NCBI GenBank assembly: GCA_964250615.1
Contig: CAXUGM010000018.1
DNA length: 64,000 bases
Reading direction: 5' to 3' (one strand)
DNA from: Blautia sp900556555
GTDB taxonomy: Bacteria; Bacillota; Clostridia; Lachnospirales; Lachnospiraceae
This document shows, in pieces, positions 51,353 through 60,895 of this stretch. The notes beneath the pieces were generated by a model. The model made no database searches and was not told the origin of the DNA. It was given only the letters and a program-made list of their open reading frames with translations. How positions within the stretch are numbered: position 1 is the stretch's first letter; the number at the start of each line of letters is the position of its first letter. A program made the position numbers and the translations under genes.

Positions 51353-51949
51353 TCAGCTCTCCTTTCCTCTTTTTCCAAAGTGTATGGTCTCATAGTAATG
51401 AAACGCTGTTTCTGTAGCAGGGTCAATGGGTTTTCCACTCTTTCCTAAATAGGACAGGCTGTCTTTTAAGATATAATACATCCCTTCGTTTAAATCCATA
51501 AAAGCAACCTTCCGTATCCATTTCAGGTTTGGTGCCTTATCTCTTAAAGGTTCGATATAATCTGCGATATAGACAATTTTCTCCAAATCCGTCATTTCTG
51601 CCTTTCCTGTTGTGTGCCAGCGGATTGCAGATAATACCTCTTCGTCTTCAATCTGGTATTTTTCACGGGCAATCACAACGCCTAATTTTGCATGAATCAG
51701 AAATGGATTCTGTATTTCGCAGGCAGATAATTCAATTCCGTATTTATCACAAAGTTTCCGTTTCTTTTTATTAGAGATACATTTGGCACAATCGTGAAGC
51801 AGGCCTGCAAGTTTTGCTTTTTCTATATCTGCTTCATGAGCCATGGCCAGTGCTGCTGCTGTGTACATTACGCCCTGGGTATGAAGGAACCGGTCCTTAT
51901 CCAGGTATTTTTTCAGCTTTTTTTCAAACTTGATGAAGTCTGATTTCAT
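51353..51949 (-). CDS. yqeK: YqeK family HD phosphohydrolase (Ap4A hydrolase)
   Basis: 198 residues with the HD metal site: RFLHTQGV, LLHDCAKC, HAKLGV and the late IVYIADYIEP. B. subtilis YqeK hydrolyses Ap4A symmetrically to ADP. Start 51949; the gene overlaps the end of nadD by 26 bases, as usual for this gene pair. Confidence 0.93.
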   Translation of the reverse strand: MKSDFIKFEKKLKKYLDKDRFLHTQGVMYTAAALAMAHEADIEKAKLAGLLHDCAKCISNKKKRKLCDKYGIELSACEIQNPFLIHAKLGVVIAREKYQIEDEEVLSAIRWHTTGKAEMTDLEKIVYIADYIEPLRDKAPNLKWIRKVAFMDLNEGMYYILKDSLSYLGKSGKPIDPATETAFHYYETIHFGKRGKES

Positions 51950-52574
51950 CTGTATCACAATCCTTATAAATATTATTTTCCACAATATAAGAAATCACAG
52001 TTTCCGGTACATAATAAGCCAGAGAACGCCCTTCTTGTATCCAGGAACGAATCTGCCTGGAAGAAATATCAATATTCAGGGAATCTAGTTTTTCTATCTT
52101 TCCCTGATATTTTTCCTCTAAGAGCGTCATAACTGCTTCTAGCCGTTCATAGCTGGTGTGGTTTCTGGTAGCCACCAGAATTGTGCAGGCTTTTAAAATC
52201 CTCCCTGGCTCTTTCCATTTATCAAAATCATAGAGAGAGTCTGCACCCAGAATAAAATAGTAATCCGTATCAGGATGGAGCTGTTTCAGATGTTCCAAAG
52301 TTTCATAAGTGTAGCTGAGCCCATCTTTTTCCATCTCTTCCATAGATAATTCAAAATGTGCATTCGAAGAAATAGCTCTTCGCACCATTTCGGTTCTCTG
52401 TGCATTGTCAGCTCTGTCTTTCCTGTCCCTTTTGTGGGGAGGATTGCCAGCCGGCATAAACAGAACCTTATCCAGATGGAATTGCTGGTAAGCTGTTTCT
52501 CCTAAAATCAGATGCCCAATATGGATAGGATCAAAGGTTCCACCCATGATACCGATTTTTTTCCTTTTTTCCAT
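51924..52574 (-). CDS. nadD: Nicotinate-nucleotide adenylyltransferase
   Basis: 216 residues; adenylates nicotinate mononucleotide in NAD synthesis. GTFDPIHIGHL near the start is the nucleotidyltransferase signature, FILGADSL and the ISSRQIR motif (here DISSRQIRSW) close the site. Confidence 0.96.
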   Translation of the reverse strand: MEKRKKIGIMGGTFDPIHIGHLILGETAYQQFHLDKVLFMPAGNPPHKRDRKDRADNAQRTEMVRRAISSNAHFELSMEEMEKDGLSYTYETLEHLKQLHPDTDYYFILGADSLYDFDKWKEPGRILKACTILVATRNHTSYERLEAVMTLLEEKYQGKIEKLDSLNIDISSRQIRSWIQEGRSLAYYVPETVISYIVENNIYKDCDTDEIRLHQV

Positions 52575-52598
52575 GATGACTGCTACCTCGTTTGGGAT

Positions 52599-52889
52599 TT
52601 ACGGCAAAAAGATTTTTTTCTTTTTGTCTTTTCCTTCTTTATACAGAACGATTTTCTTTCCGATTACCTGTACTACCTGTGAATGCGTACGCTCTGCTAA
52701 AATCTGGGCGATTTCCCTTGGGTCGTCCATGCAGTTTTGAAGCACACTGATTTTGATCAGTTCTCTTGCTTCTAATGCTTCTGCTACAGCGGCCGTATTT
52801 TCCGGTGTGAGACTGGATTTACCAATCTGGAAAATAGGCTCCATTGTCATAGCAAGTCCTTTTAAATAAGCTCTTTGTTTGCTTGTCAT
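52599..52889 (-). CDS. yhbY: YhbY family RNA-binding protein
   Basis: 96 residues of the CRM domain: LTSKQRAYLKGLA-like opening, IFQIGKSSLTP and the loop QVIGKKIVLYK. Binds pre-50S ribosomes. The ATG at 52889 is chosen over a longer frame that enters the obgE end. Confidence 0.93.
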   Translation of the reverse strand: MTSKQRAYLKGLAMTMEPIFQIGKSSLTPENTAAVAEALEARELIKISVLQNCMDDPREIAQILAERTHSQVVQVIGKKIVLYKEGKDKKKKIFLP

Positions 52890-52902
52890 GGTTTTCTCCT
52901 GT

Positions 52903-54195
52903 TTATTTGTAATAATCAAAATCAAATCCGTACATACGGACAGTGTCGCCTTCCTGGATTCCTGCTTTTTCCAGATCTTCTAAGATACCGCTTTCTTTCA
53001 GGAATTTCTGGAAGAATAAAAATCCTTTTTCAGAATCCAGATTCGTATAACCCAGCATTTTTTCAATCTTTGGTCCTTCGATAATGTAAATGTGTTCATC
53101 TTCTGGATCCTGAGCAACCGTATAAGGAAGATTTTCTGTGATCAGCATATCTTCAGGGAAGAATTCCTGCTGGAATACAACAGGCTCTTTGTCAATGGTA
53201 TCCAGGAGCTGTTTTACATAATATAAAAGTTCTCTTAAGCCTTTTCCGCTAACCGCAGAAATAGCAAATACTTTGATGCCCTGAGGTTCAAATTCATCCC
53301 GGATTTTTTGAACAGGATCTTCATCTCCCTCATAGATAGCATCGATTTTATTGGCAGCAATGACCTGGGGACGTTTCATAAGTTCCGGATCATAGGCCTC
53401 TAATTCTTTATTGATTTTGTAGATATCATCAATAGGATCACGTCCTTCTGTAGAGGCAGCATCTACCAGGTGGATTAACACACGGGTTCTCTCAATATGA
53501 CGGAGAAACTGGTGTCCAAGACCGACTCCTTGAGAAGCACCTTCAATTAATCCCGGTATATCTGCAATGACAAAACCGTCACAGCCATCTAAATCTACTA
53601 CCCCCAAGTGAGGGCTTAAAGTAGTGAAATGATAATTTGCGATTTCAGGTCTTGCATTGCTGACTCTGGAAAGTAAAGTGGATTTCCCTACGTTTGGGAA
53701 ACCTAACAGTCCAACATCAGCGATTACTTTTAATTCTAACTGTACTTCCAGTTCCTGAGCAGGCTGTCCCGGCTGAGCATATTTGGGAACCTGCATGGTT
53801 GCTGTAGCATAGTGCTGATTTCCTTTTCCGCCTTTTCCGCCACGGAGAACCACCTGCCTGGTGTTTTCACCGGACATATCGGCAATGACTTTTCCGCTGG
53901 AAGCTTCTTTGATTACAGTACCTTCCGGTACCTTTAAGATAATATCTTTTCCGTTTGCTCCATGGCATCGTTTTTTACCGCCCTGCTCACCGTCTCCGGC
54001 TTTGTATTTGCTCTTGTGACGGTAATCAGTCAGTGCATTCATACCTTTGTCTACTTCGAAGATTACATCTCCGCCTTTTCCTCCGTCACCGCCATCAGGA
54101 CCGCCATTTGGAACAAAAAGCTCTCTGCGGAAACTTACATGCCCGTCTCCGCCTTTTCCTGAGCGGATATATATTTTTGCTCTATCTGCAAACAT
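52903..54195 (-). CDS. obgE: Obg family GTPase
   Basis: 430 residues in three domains: glycine-rich Obg fold (about 1-158), G domain with GFPNVGKSTLL, DIPGLIEG and NKID, and a C-terminal OCT domain (from about 350). Acts in 50S assembly and stringent response. Follows rpmA in the standard order. Confidence 0.97.
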   Translation of the reverse strand: MFADRAKIYIRSGKGGDGHVSFRRELFVPNGGPDGGDGGKGGDVIFEVDKGMNALTDYRHKSKYKAGDGEQGGKKRCHGANGKDIILKVPEGTVIKEASSGKVIADMSGENTRQVVLRGGKGGKGNQHYATATMQVPKYAQPGQPAQELEVQLELKVIADVGLLGFPNVGKSTLLSRVSNARPEIANYHFTTLSPHLGVVDLDGCDGFVIADIPGLIEGASQGVGLGHQFLRHIERTRVLIHLVDAASTEGRDPIDDIYKINKELEAYDPELMKRPQVIAANKIDAIYEGDEDPVQKIRDEFEPQGIKVFAISAVSGKGLRELLYYVKQLLDTIDKEPVVFQQEFFPEDMLITENLPYTVAQDPEDEHIYIIEGPKIEKMLGYTNLDSEKGFLFFQKFLKESGILEDLEKAGIQEGDTVRMYGFDFDYYK

Positions 54196-54270
54196 AGTAA
54201 CCTCTTTCTATTTCTATAAAAAATGGCTTCAAACCCCTTACAGATTTGAAGCCGCCTTTGTTATCGTGAA

Positions 54271-54561
54271 TTACTCTTCAGTAACTACTGGAAATACAGA
54301 AACCTGTTTTTTGTCTCTGCCTTTTCTTTCGAAACGAACAACGCCATCTACTAATGCAAATAAAGTGTCGTCTCCACCTTTTCCTACATTCACGCCTGGA
54401 TGAATTTTTGTTCCACGCTGTCTGTAAAGGATATTTCCAGCTTTTACAAACTGTCCGTCAGCTCTTTTGGCACCAAGTCTTTTGGACTCGGAGTCACGTC
54501 CGTTCTTTGTAGAACCAACACCTTTTTTATGTGCAAATAACTGAAGGTTCATTTTTAACAT
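54271..54561 (-). CDS. rpmA: 50S ribosomal protein L27 with cleavable N-terminal extension
   Basis: 96 residues. The extension MLKMNLQLF ahead of AHKKG is the Firmicute form that Prp removes after Phe, required for function because the mature N-terminus reaches the peptidyl-transferase centre. GAGGTG precedes the ATG. Confidence 0.97.
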   Translation of the reverse strand: MLKMNLQLFAHKKGVGSTKNGRDSESKRLGAKRADGQFVKAGNILYRQRGTKIHPGVNVGKGGDDTLFALVDGVVRFERKGRDKKQVSVFPVVTEE

Positions 54562-54565
54562 GTCT

Positions 54566-54892
54566 TTACACCTCCTCGAATATTACATCGATATATTCCA
54601 TGTACTCTTCTTCTATCCCCTGTAAACCGAGGATAAGGGAATTCAGCAGTAATTCTGTTTCTTTCGAATAACCTGGCTCTAGTCTTACATCTAATCCTCC
54701 GGAAACCTCGTCTACATCAACGGTAAATGCGTCATCTGTAAACTGTTCAATGGAGTTTACTGTATTCTGCGCCAGTGCTGATGCTGCTGCACATACAATG
54801 TCACTGCCGCTCTTGGCATATCCTGCATGATCCTGCATAAGAAATCTAGAAATCTTCTGTTCTGAATCCTGATAAATCGTCACTTTAATCAT
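54566..54892 (-). CDS. prp: Ribosomal-processing cysteine protease Prp
   Basis: 108 residues with the catalytic His in DHAGYAKSG and Cys in DIVCAAASALA. It trims the L27 extension encoded next door. Lies between rplU and rpmA as is normal. Confidence 0.95.
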   Translation of the reverse strand: MIKVTIYQDSEQKISRFLMQDHAGYAKSGSDIVCAAASALAQNTVNSIEQFTDDAFTVDVDEVSGGLDVRLEPGYSKETELLLNSLILGLQGIEEEYMEYIDVIFEEV

Positions 54893-54913
54893 AATTCCTG
54901 TAATCTTTTCAGA

Positions 54914-55219
54914 TTAAGCATTGATTTTTTCGATTTTAACTTTTGTAAACTGCTGTCTATGACCGTTTTTCTTGTGGTAACCGGTTTTTCTCTTATATTT
55001 GTAAACGATAACTTTTCTTGCCTTACCGTTTTCAACTACAGATGCAGTTACAGTTGCGTTAGCTACTTCATCGCCAACTTTTAAACCATCGTTGCTTACA
55101 GCAAGTACCTGGTCAAATGTAACAGTTTCACCAGCTTCTGCTCCAAGCTTTTCTACTCTGATAACATCGCCTTCGGCTACTTTGTACTGTTTACCACCTG
55201 TTGCAATAATTGCGTACAT
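54914..55219 (-). CDS. rplU: 50S ribosomal protein L21
   Basis: 101 residues, MYAIIATGGKQYKV at the start and KRKTGYHKKNGHRQ near the end are diagnostic. AGGAGG precedes ATG 55219; the longer frame to 55294 covers the leader RNA and is rejected. Confidence 0.97.
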   Translation of the reverse strand: MYAIIATGGKQYKVAEGDVIRVEKLGAEAGETVTFDQVLAVSNDGLKVGDEVANATVTASVVENGKARKVIVYKYKRKTGYHKKNGHRQQFTKVKIEKINA

Positions 55220-55224
55220 ATGGC

Positions 55225-55300
55225 ACCTCCTATTATCATTACTCGCCAAATTCGGTGACCGGAAATCCGGTACTTCTACCTCTTTGTGCGGCATACGCTA
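55225..55300 (-). ncRNA. L21 leader (ribosomal protein autoregulatory leader)
   Basis: The transcribed leader between the promoter and rplU contains CCGGATTTCCGGTCACCG and flanking conserved bases, in the place where Firmicutes carry the L21 leader that senses ribosomal protein. Assignment rests on position and the stem; a covariance search would settle it. Confidence 0.6.
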
Positions 55301-55302
55301 AT

Positions 55303-55331
55303 ATATTAACAGCAAACCTGCTGTTCGTCAA
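55303..55331 (-). promoter_or_regulatory. Promoter of the rplU operon
   Basis: Minus strand TTGACG (55326-55331), 17 bases, TAATAT (55303-55308). It would drive rplU-prp-rpmA-obgE-yhbY-nadD-yqeK-rsfS. Confidence 0.75.
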
Positions 55332-55349
55332 TAGAAAAAAAGAAATTTT

Positions 55350-56333
55350 TTAAAAAATATTATTGAAAAGAGTTGCACTATCAAAAAATAATCCATACAG
55401 GAACAAAACCATACCAAGAATCATGGGCAGGATGGTCAGAATGACAAGTGCCACAAGCATTTTATTCGACGATAAGTAACGATGCTGTTCTCTTCCTTGC
55501 TCTCCTTTTCTAAGAAGGTAATCAGCAGTATAAAATCCAAAAGGAACAATACACGCCATGGCAAAATAAATTCCAAGAAAGCTTAAAGGAAGTCCCTGTT
55601 CCATTAGCTGCTGTCCTGCTGCGTCTGTCTGGGCATTGCCGGAAATACCAACTGCCAGATTTGCCAGAAAAGACGGCAAAAAATTATTGATAAAGTGAAA
55701 AAAAGCAGGATAAATCATATTTTCTGTACGGATCATAAGGTAAGAAAGAACGCCTCCCAAAAGTGCGGTAGGGAGAAAACGCCAAATGCTTCCATGAAAT
55801 AATCCAAACAAAATTCCCATAAGGATGGTAAGAATCCAGATGTTCTTTATGCGGCTTTGAAAGCACTTCAGGATAAAACCTCTGTGCATGGCCTCTTCAC
55901 AGACTGCGGGCATAACACTTGTGATCAATACAGCCAGAAAAGGAGAGACACTTGCCATAAAGGTATTCATATGTTCGCTTACAGAAAACATTTGTTCCGG
56001 GAAGAAATATGCTACAAGCATGGTAAGTGGAATGACCAGTGCATAAGAAGAAATCCAGTAAAGCAGCACTGCGGCCAGTTTCTTCCATTCTGGTTTTTTT
56101 ACCGGGAAGATTGCTCTTAAAGGCTGCTTCAGGAGTCTGGCTCCTATAACACTTAACAGCAGCAAATAAAGCTCGGTAAGTGCCAGCCCATACATGCCCC
56201 ACCTGCCTTGCATCCAGGCAATAATGGTATAAAATGACAGCATGACAAGAAGAAACATAAGGATTCCCTGCCATGGTTTCAATGTCTTTTTGTGTTCCTC
56301 ATAGGATTCGTTACAATTCCAGGAGTTTTCCAT
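55350..56333 (-). CDS. CPBP family intramembrane glutamic endopeptidase
   Basis: 327 residues with about eight membrane spans. Motif 1 CEEAMHRGF (catalytic Glu pair), motif 2 FGLFHG, motif 3 HFINN are all present. Family members process CAAX-like or bacteriocin peptides; its target is unknown. Overlaps the NUDIX gene by 23 bases. It interrupts the usual rng-rplU adjacency. Confidence 0.92.
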   Translation of the reverse strand: MENSWNCNESYEEHKKTLKPWQGILMFLLVMLSFYTIIAWMQGRWGMYGLALTELYLLLLSVIGARLLKQPLRAIFPVKKPEWKKLAAVLLYWISSYALVIPLTMLVAYFFPEQMFSVSEHMNTFMASVSPFLAVLITSVMPAVCEEAMHRGFILKCFQSRIKNIWILTILMGILFGLFHGSIWRFLPTALLGGVLSYLMIRTENMIYPAFFHFINNFLPSFLANLAVGISGNAQTDAAGQQLMEQGLPLSFLGIYFAMACIVPFGFYTADYLLRKGEQGREQHRYLSSNKMLVALVILTILPMILGMVLFLYGLFFDSATLFNNIF

Positions 56334-56808
56334 CTAATACCGCCTCTTTTAGATCATCATCTACATAAGTAAGTTTTAAGGAAAAGAAAGGTCTATCCTC
56401 TTCCAGCAGCCGGAAAAAAATCTTATCTCCTTCCCATAGGTGAAGAGAAAATAACTCTTTTTTGTCTACCCATTCTAAAACACCTTCATCGCAGGGAATC
56501 AGTTCTCCTTCATAGCCATCCGCTGTGTACAGGCACATATATTCTGTTTCTGAAAAAGAACCGTCACCAGAAGAGAAAGAGAAGGTCACAATTCCACGGA
56601 ACCGGTAAGAGGTCAGGGTCAGGCCGGTCTCCTCTTTTACCTCACGAAGCAGGCAGTCCTCCGGGCTTTCGTGTTTCTCAAAATGGCCGCCTACACCGAT
56701 ACATTTGTCTTTATTTACATCCTGTTTTTTCGTTACCCTGTGCAGCATTAAATACTGCGTCTCATTTTCTATATAACAAAGGGTTGTCAGTTCTGATTTT
56801 TGTCTCAT
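56311..56808 (-). CDS. NUDIX hydrolase (8-oxo-dGTP diphosphatase-like)
   Basis: 165 residues with the Nudix box GGHFEKHESPEDCLLREVKEETGL-type pattern at about 41-63 (G-x5-E-x7-REVKEE-x-G). Resembles MutT/YtkD proteins acting on damaged nucleotides. Possible alternative substrates cannot be excluded. Sits 4 bases after rng. Confidence 0.9.
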   Translation of the reverse strand: MRQKSELTTLCYIENETQYLMLHRVTKKQDVNKDKCIGVGGHFEKHESPEDCLLREVKEETGLTLTSYRFRGIVTFSFSSGDGSFSETEYMCLYTADGYEGELIPCDEGVLEWVDKKELFSLHLWEGDKIFFRLLEEDRPFFSLKLTYVDDDLKEAVLDGKLLEL

Positions 56809-56812
56809 AGAG

Positions 56813-58018
56813 CTATCTGCCTCCTTCGTTCAAAGCCTTCCATTCTTCCAGAAGTGGTTTTCGCACTTTCTTTCTGGTCACCTCCACGATATTTAATGGA
56901 GTAATATCTACAACCGTACCTTTAATTGGATCCTGATTTAAATATGCCTGAAGGGTGTGAAGAAGTTCCTTTTTATCTTCCTGGTTTTCCATATTGATGA
57001 AATCAATCAAGATAATTCCTGACAAATTCCGCAGGCGGAGCTGCCAGGCAATTTCCTTTGCTGCTTCCAGATTGATTTTGCGGAATGTTTCCTGAATCTC
57101 CTTTTTCCCGGAAAACTTTCCAGTGTTTACGTCAATACAGACAAAAGCCTCCGTTGGCTGGATGACCAGAAATCCACCGGATTTCAGCCATACACGCTCT
57201 TGAAGGCTGCGTTCCAGCACAGACTCCAGACTATACAGTTTGGATAGAGGGAGCAGCTTGTCTTCGTAGAAACGAAGAGGAATTTCATATTCTCCATAGC
57301 AGTTCAAGTAATTCTGAACTGCCTGAAAGACTTCCGGATCGTCAGTGACAATCTCATCCAATGTCTGGGTATAAACATTTTGTAAAGTCTGGAGGTAGTC
57401 CGGCATGTGCTCTTCCAGCAAAGAAAAGCACACACGGGAATGTCCTTTTTTTAATAAAGTTTCATAACGGGTCTGAAGATTTTTTAATTCCTCTAAGATT
57501 TCTTCCTTCTTTGCATTCCGTGCATTGGTACGGACAATAATCCCGGCGTTTTCCGGCATTTCTCCTTCTAAGAATTCCCGGATTCGTTTCTTTTCTTCCT
57601 TGTTTAATTTTCCAGAGAATCCAAGCTCTTTTCTTTGAGAAGTAAGAACAAGATACCTTCCGGTAAAATTCAGATTACTGCTGACAGATGGAAGTTTGGT
57701 TTTCATTCCTTCTTTTGATACCTGAACGATGACCTCGTCTCCAATCTTCATGACAGAATCTTTTTTGGGGTTGGTAAATACAGGCTCTGCCTTGTCATCC
57801 AGAGAGTAATAACACATGATTCCATCTGCAATCTCAATAAAAGCTGCATGAATATTTTTTACAATATTCTGTACTTTTCCAACATAAATGTTTCCAAGGA
57901 TTCCTTTTGAGGCTGTCTCGGAGAAATTAAGCTGGCTGATTCGACCCTGCTCCTCCAATGCAGCAGTCCGGATTTTTTTTTCGTGACAGATAAGGTCTGT
58001 TATAATTAATTTACTCAA
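56813..58018 (-). CDS. rng: Ribonuclease E/G family protein (RNase G)
   Basis: About 401 residues. An S1-like RNA-binding domain (GNIYVGKVQNIVKNIHAAFIEI) leads to the catalytic core with metal-binding aspartates in FVCIDVNTG and ILIDFINM. The zinc-link CxxC and the long RNase E tail are absent. I chose TTG 58018, which has AGGTGA 5 bases before it; a GTG at 58027 is possible. Follows the DUF2344 gene with overlap. Confidence 0.93.
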   Translation of the reverse strand: MSKLIITDLICHEKKIRTAALEEQGRISQLNFSETASKGILGNIYVGKVQNIVKNIHAAFIEIADGIMCYYSLDDKAEPVFTNPKKDSVMKIGDEVIVQVSKEGMKTKLPSVSSNLNFTGRYLVLTSQRKELGFSGKLNKEEKKRIREFLEGEMPENAGIIVRTNARNAKKEEILEELKNLQTRYETLLKKGHSRVCFSLLEEHMPDYLQTLQNVYTQTLDEIVTDDPEVFQAVQNYLNCYGEYEIPLRFYEDKLLPLSKLYSLESVLERSLQERVWLKSGGFLVIQPTEAFVCIDVNTGKFSGKKEIQETFRKINLEAAKEIAWQLRLRNLSGIILIDFINMENQEDKKELLHTLQAYLNQDPIKGTVVDITPLNIVEVTRKKVRKPLLEEWKALNEGGR

Positions 58019-58718
58019 TATCTTCACCTAAATTTTCCAGAGAAACCAGATTGCGGCTGCCTTCTGCTCCGGTATCAGCGTACACTTCTGCCCTGTGTAC
58101 CATAAGGCTGAAGGCATCGAAATCTTTTTCGCAGAATTTATAAAATGCTTCCATCACTAATTCCGGTTTCGTGTTTTTTACACTTCCGGCAGCTAATTTC
58201 AGGAAAATACAGTCTTCCTGTGCAGACATTTCATAGATGAAAGGCTTTAAATCTACTTCTTTTTCATTTTTCTTTGTTTTTTTCAGGATGATGATCTCCG
58301 GCTGCTCCATAAATGCATGGACTTTTTCTTTCCAATCTGCTGCCGGCTCCATACCTTCCCGGAAACGTACCTGGTAGTCTGCCGCAGCCACTAAAGCCAT
58401 GGCAGCATTGGCCTTTCCGTCAGGGATTTTGCGGAAACTTGAAACTTTCATTCCTTCTACCATGGCCTGATTCAGACGTTCTACCGCTTCTTTGGAAGGC
58501 ATGGGAGTTTTGATTTCCATATCGAAATATTCCGCAGTGCTGGTAACACCCACACCCAGCGGAGCAGCAAAAGACATGATCATGTGAGGACTGAAGCCTT
58601 CAGAGTAAGCAACATCAATCCCTGCCCGTTTTACTGCTTTTTGAAAAAAACGCATAATATCCAGGTGTCCCACAAATTTCATAGCACCTTCTTTAGAAAA
58701 TTTAATTCTTACTTTCAA
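58011..58718 (-). CDS. DUF2344 / TIGR03936 protein (radical-SAM-associated)
   Basis: 235 residues from TTG 58718, which follows AAAGGAGG by 8 bases. Opens KVRIKFSKEGAMKFVGHLDIMRFFQKA and carries GFSPHMIMSFAAPLGVG, the family hallmarks. It is always next to the B12-binding radical SAM protein and before RNase G; its role is unknown, likely linked to RNA or ribosome modification. Confidence 0.9.
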   Translation of the reverse strand: MKVRIKFSKEGAMKFVGHLDIMRFFQKAVKRAGIDVAYSEGFSPHMIMSFAAPLGVGVTSTAEYFDMEIKTPMPSKEAVERLNQAMVEGMKVSSFRKIPDGKANAAMALVAAADYQVRFREGMEPAADWKEKVHAFMEQPEIIILKKTKKNEKEVDLKPFIYEMSAQEDCIFLKLAAGSVKNTKPELVMEAFYKFCEKDFDAFSLMVHRAEVYADTGAEGSRNLVSLENLGEDIE

Positions 58719-60567
58719 TGCAGATTCCTCCTTTGTAGACACCAGCTCCACAGCCGGAACATTTCATTTTGCAGTTTGGAGTCACTTCTTCCCGATGTGC
58801 TTTCTCCCACTCTTTTTCCAGGAATTTTCTGGAAACACCAATAGAAATAAAATCCCATGGGAATATCTCATCAAGAGGCCGTTCTCTTAAAGTATAGAAT
58901 TCTGGATCTAATCCCACTTCTTCAAAGGCTTCCATCCAAAGATCATAGCGGAAATATTCAGACCAGGCATCGAAAATAGCTCCTTTTCGGTAAGCAGCTT
59001 CCAGAACATCTGCAATTCTTCTGTCACCTCTTGCTAAAATACCTTCCAGAACCGTGACGTCTGCTTCATGGTAATTGTATTTAATGCTCTTTTGATTTAA
59101 CTGAGCACGGATTTCTTCTTTTACGATTTTCGCTTTGTCCAGATAGTCTTCTTTTCGGAACATACCTGCCCACTGGAATGGAGTAAACGGTTTTGGCACA
59201 AAGAAAGAAGTGCTTACTACAATCTGGCATTTTCCGTGACGCTGGTCTTTCGGAATTTCATAATATTTTTTTGCAATCGCTTCTGCCAGATGAGCAATCC
59301 CTCTCATATCCTCTTCTGTTTCCGTAGGAAGACCAAGCATGAAGTATAACTTCACTCTGCTCCAGCCGCCTTCAAAGGCTTTGGATGCCCCTTCCAGAAT
59401 CACCTCTTCTGTCAGACCCTTGTTAATAACATCCCGCAATCTCTGAGAACCGGCTTCCGGAGCAAAGGTCAGGCTGCTCTTTTTAATATCCTGCACTTTG
59501 CTCATCACATCCAGGGAAAAAGCATCAATACGCAGAGAAGGCAGGGAAATATTTACCTTTCTTGCAGAGCATTCGTCAATCAGATAGTCAATCAGTTCCG
59601 GCAGCTTTGAATAGTCGCTGGAGCTTAAGGAGCTAAGAGAAATCTCTTCATGCCCCGTACTCTCTAACATGGCTTTGGCAGTATCCTTTAAAAAGTCTAC
59701 ATCCCGCTCTCTGGTCGGACGGTACAGCATACCCGCCTGGCAAAAACGGCAGCCACGGATACATCCTCTCTGGATTTCCAGTGTCACACGGTCCTGGGTA
59801 GCTTTGATAAACGGTACAACAGGATTTTTCGGATAATACGTGTGGGTCAGGTCCATCACAACCTGCTTCTCGATTTTTTCTTTTGCATGGGGATTTGTGG
59901 GCTTAAAGGAGGCAATGGTTCCGTCTTCATGATATGTTGTCTCATAGAAAGAAGGAACATAAATACCTGGAATTTCTGCAGCCATCTCCAGAAATTCTTT
60001 TCTGCTTTTTCCGCTGTTTTTCCATTCCTTATAAGCATCCAGCAACTGGTTAAAGACCGTTTCACCTTCTCCAATATAAAACATATCAAAAAACGGTGCC
60101 AGGGGTTCCGGGTTATACGTGCAGGGACCACCACCCATGACAAATGGATGTTCCATCGTTCTGTCTTCTGCTCTTAAAGGAATCTGGCTTAAATCCAGAA
60201 TCTGGAGAATGTTGGTATAACACATTTCATACTGGATGGTAATACCAAGAAAATCAAAATCCTTGACTGGTTCCTGAGACTCCAGTGCAAACAGAGGAAT
60301 CTGCTGCTCTCTCATAATCTTGTCTAAATCCGGCCATGGTGAATAGACACGCTCGCACCAGGTATCTTCACGCTGGTTAAACATATCATATAAGATTTGA
60401 ATGCCAAGATGGGACATGCCGATCTGGTAGGAATCCGGAAAGGCCATGACGAATCTTGTGGATATTTGCTCCTTATCTTTCATTACTGAGTTGACCTCAT
60501 TCCCAATATAACGGGCTGGGTTCTCAACTTTTAGCAATATTTCATCACTTAACGCTAATTTTCTCAT
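58702..60567 (-). CDS. TIGR03960 B12-binding radical SAM protein
   Basis: 621 residues. An N-terminal B12-binding-like domain (about 1-170), then a radical SAM barrel with the cluster motif CIRGCRFC and downstream KVNISLPSLRID, and a C-terminal extension ending in a CxxCGAGVYKGGIC cysteine cluster. Function unknown; conserved with DUF2344 and rng in clostridia. Overlaps DUF2344 by 17 bases. Confidence 0.92.
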   Translation of the reverse strand: MRKLALSDEILLKVENPARYIGNEVNSVMKDKEQISTRFVMAFPDSYQIGMSHLGIQILYDMFNQREDTWCERVYSPWPDLDKIMREQQIPLFALESQEPVKDFDFLGITIQYEMCYTNILQILDLSQIPLRAEDRTMEHPFVMGGGPCTYNPEPLAPFFDMFYIGEGETVFNQLLDAYKEWKNSGKSRKEFLEMAAEIPGIYVPSFYETTYHEDGTIASFKPTNPHAKEKIEKQVVMDLTHTYYPKNPVVPFIKATQDRVTLEIQRGCIRGCRFCQAGMLYRPTRERDVDFLKDTAKAMLESTGHEEISLSSLSSSDYSKLPELIDYLIDECSARKVNISLPSLRIDAFSLDVMSKVQDIKKSSLTFAPEAGSQRLRDVINKGLTEEVILEGASKAFEGGWSRVKLYFMLGLPTETEEDMRGIAHLAEAIAKKYYEIPKDQRHGKCQIVVSTSFFVPKPFTPFQWAGMFRKEDYLDKAKIVKEEIRAQLNQKSIKYNYHEADVTVLEGILARGDRRIADVLEAAYRKGAIFDAWSEYFRYDLWMEAFEEVGLDPEFYTLRERPLDEIFPWDFISIGVSRKFLEKEWEKAHREEVTPNCKMKCSGCGAGVYKGGICIESKN

Positions 60568-60886
60568 GAATAACTCCTATTCGGGTATGATTTATCCCTA
60601 TCATTATATTAAATATTTGTTTTTATGGGACAATATGGGATTTTTATGCGGTTTACACATAAAAATCCCATACTAAGTATAACAATCGTTTCATAAAATT
60701 GCAATTCCGTATTTCAAAAATTGTTTCTTGAATAGCATTTGCACAATCTTGGTCATCAAATAATAGACGTATATATTTTCAAAATATCCCCAAATAAATT
60801 TAATTATTTTTTCTTCAGTGCTTTTCTTGGGCAACGTTGAAGACCTTCACCACAACGGATACACTTCATGTTGTTAGGATTTTTCT
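60568..60886. other. Intergenic region with a 15-bp perfect inverted repeat
   Basis: TATGGGATTTTTATG (60634-60648) is inverted exactly at 60658-60672 with a 9-base loop; it may end transcripts or act as an operator upstream of the TIGR03960 gene. No intact gene here; the part 60804-60886 belongs to a ferredoxin remnant. Confidence 0.6.
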
Positions 60887-60895
60887 TTAAATGAT
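60804..60895 (-). pseudogene. Fragment of a 4Fe-4S ferredoxin-type domain
   Basis: A 30-codon minus-strand frame reads CGFALHHLKKNPNNMKCIRCGEG then LQRCPRKAL and a stop. It matches the C-terminal cluster motif of bacterial ferredoxin-type proteins but with Gly in place of the third cysteine (CIRCGEG for CIRCGEC). Upstream stops and overlap with the lipoprotein gene show that the rest is gone. Confidence 0.6.

Noticed and set aside
58742..58844. Alternative upstream start for the DUF2344 gene at 58751
   Set aside because: AAAGGAGG lies directly before TTG 58718, so the longer frame is not needed.
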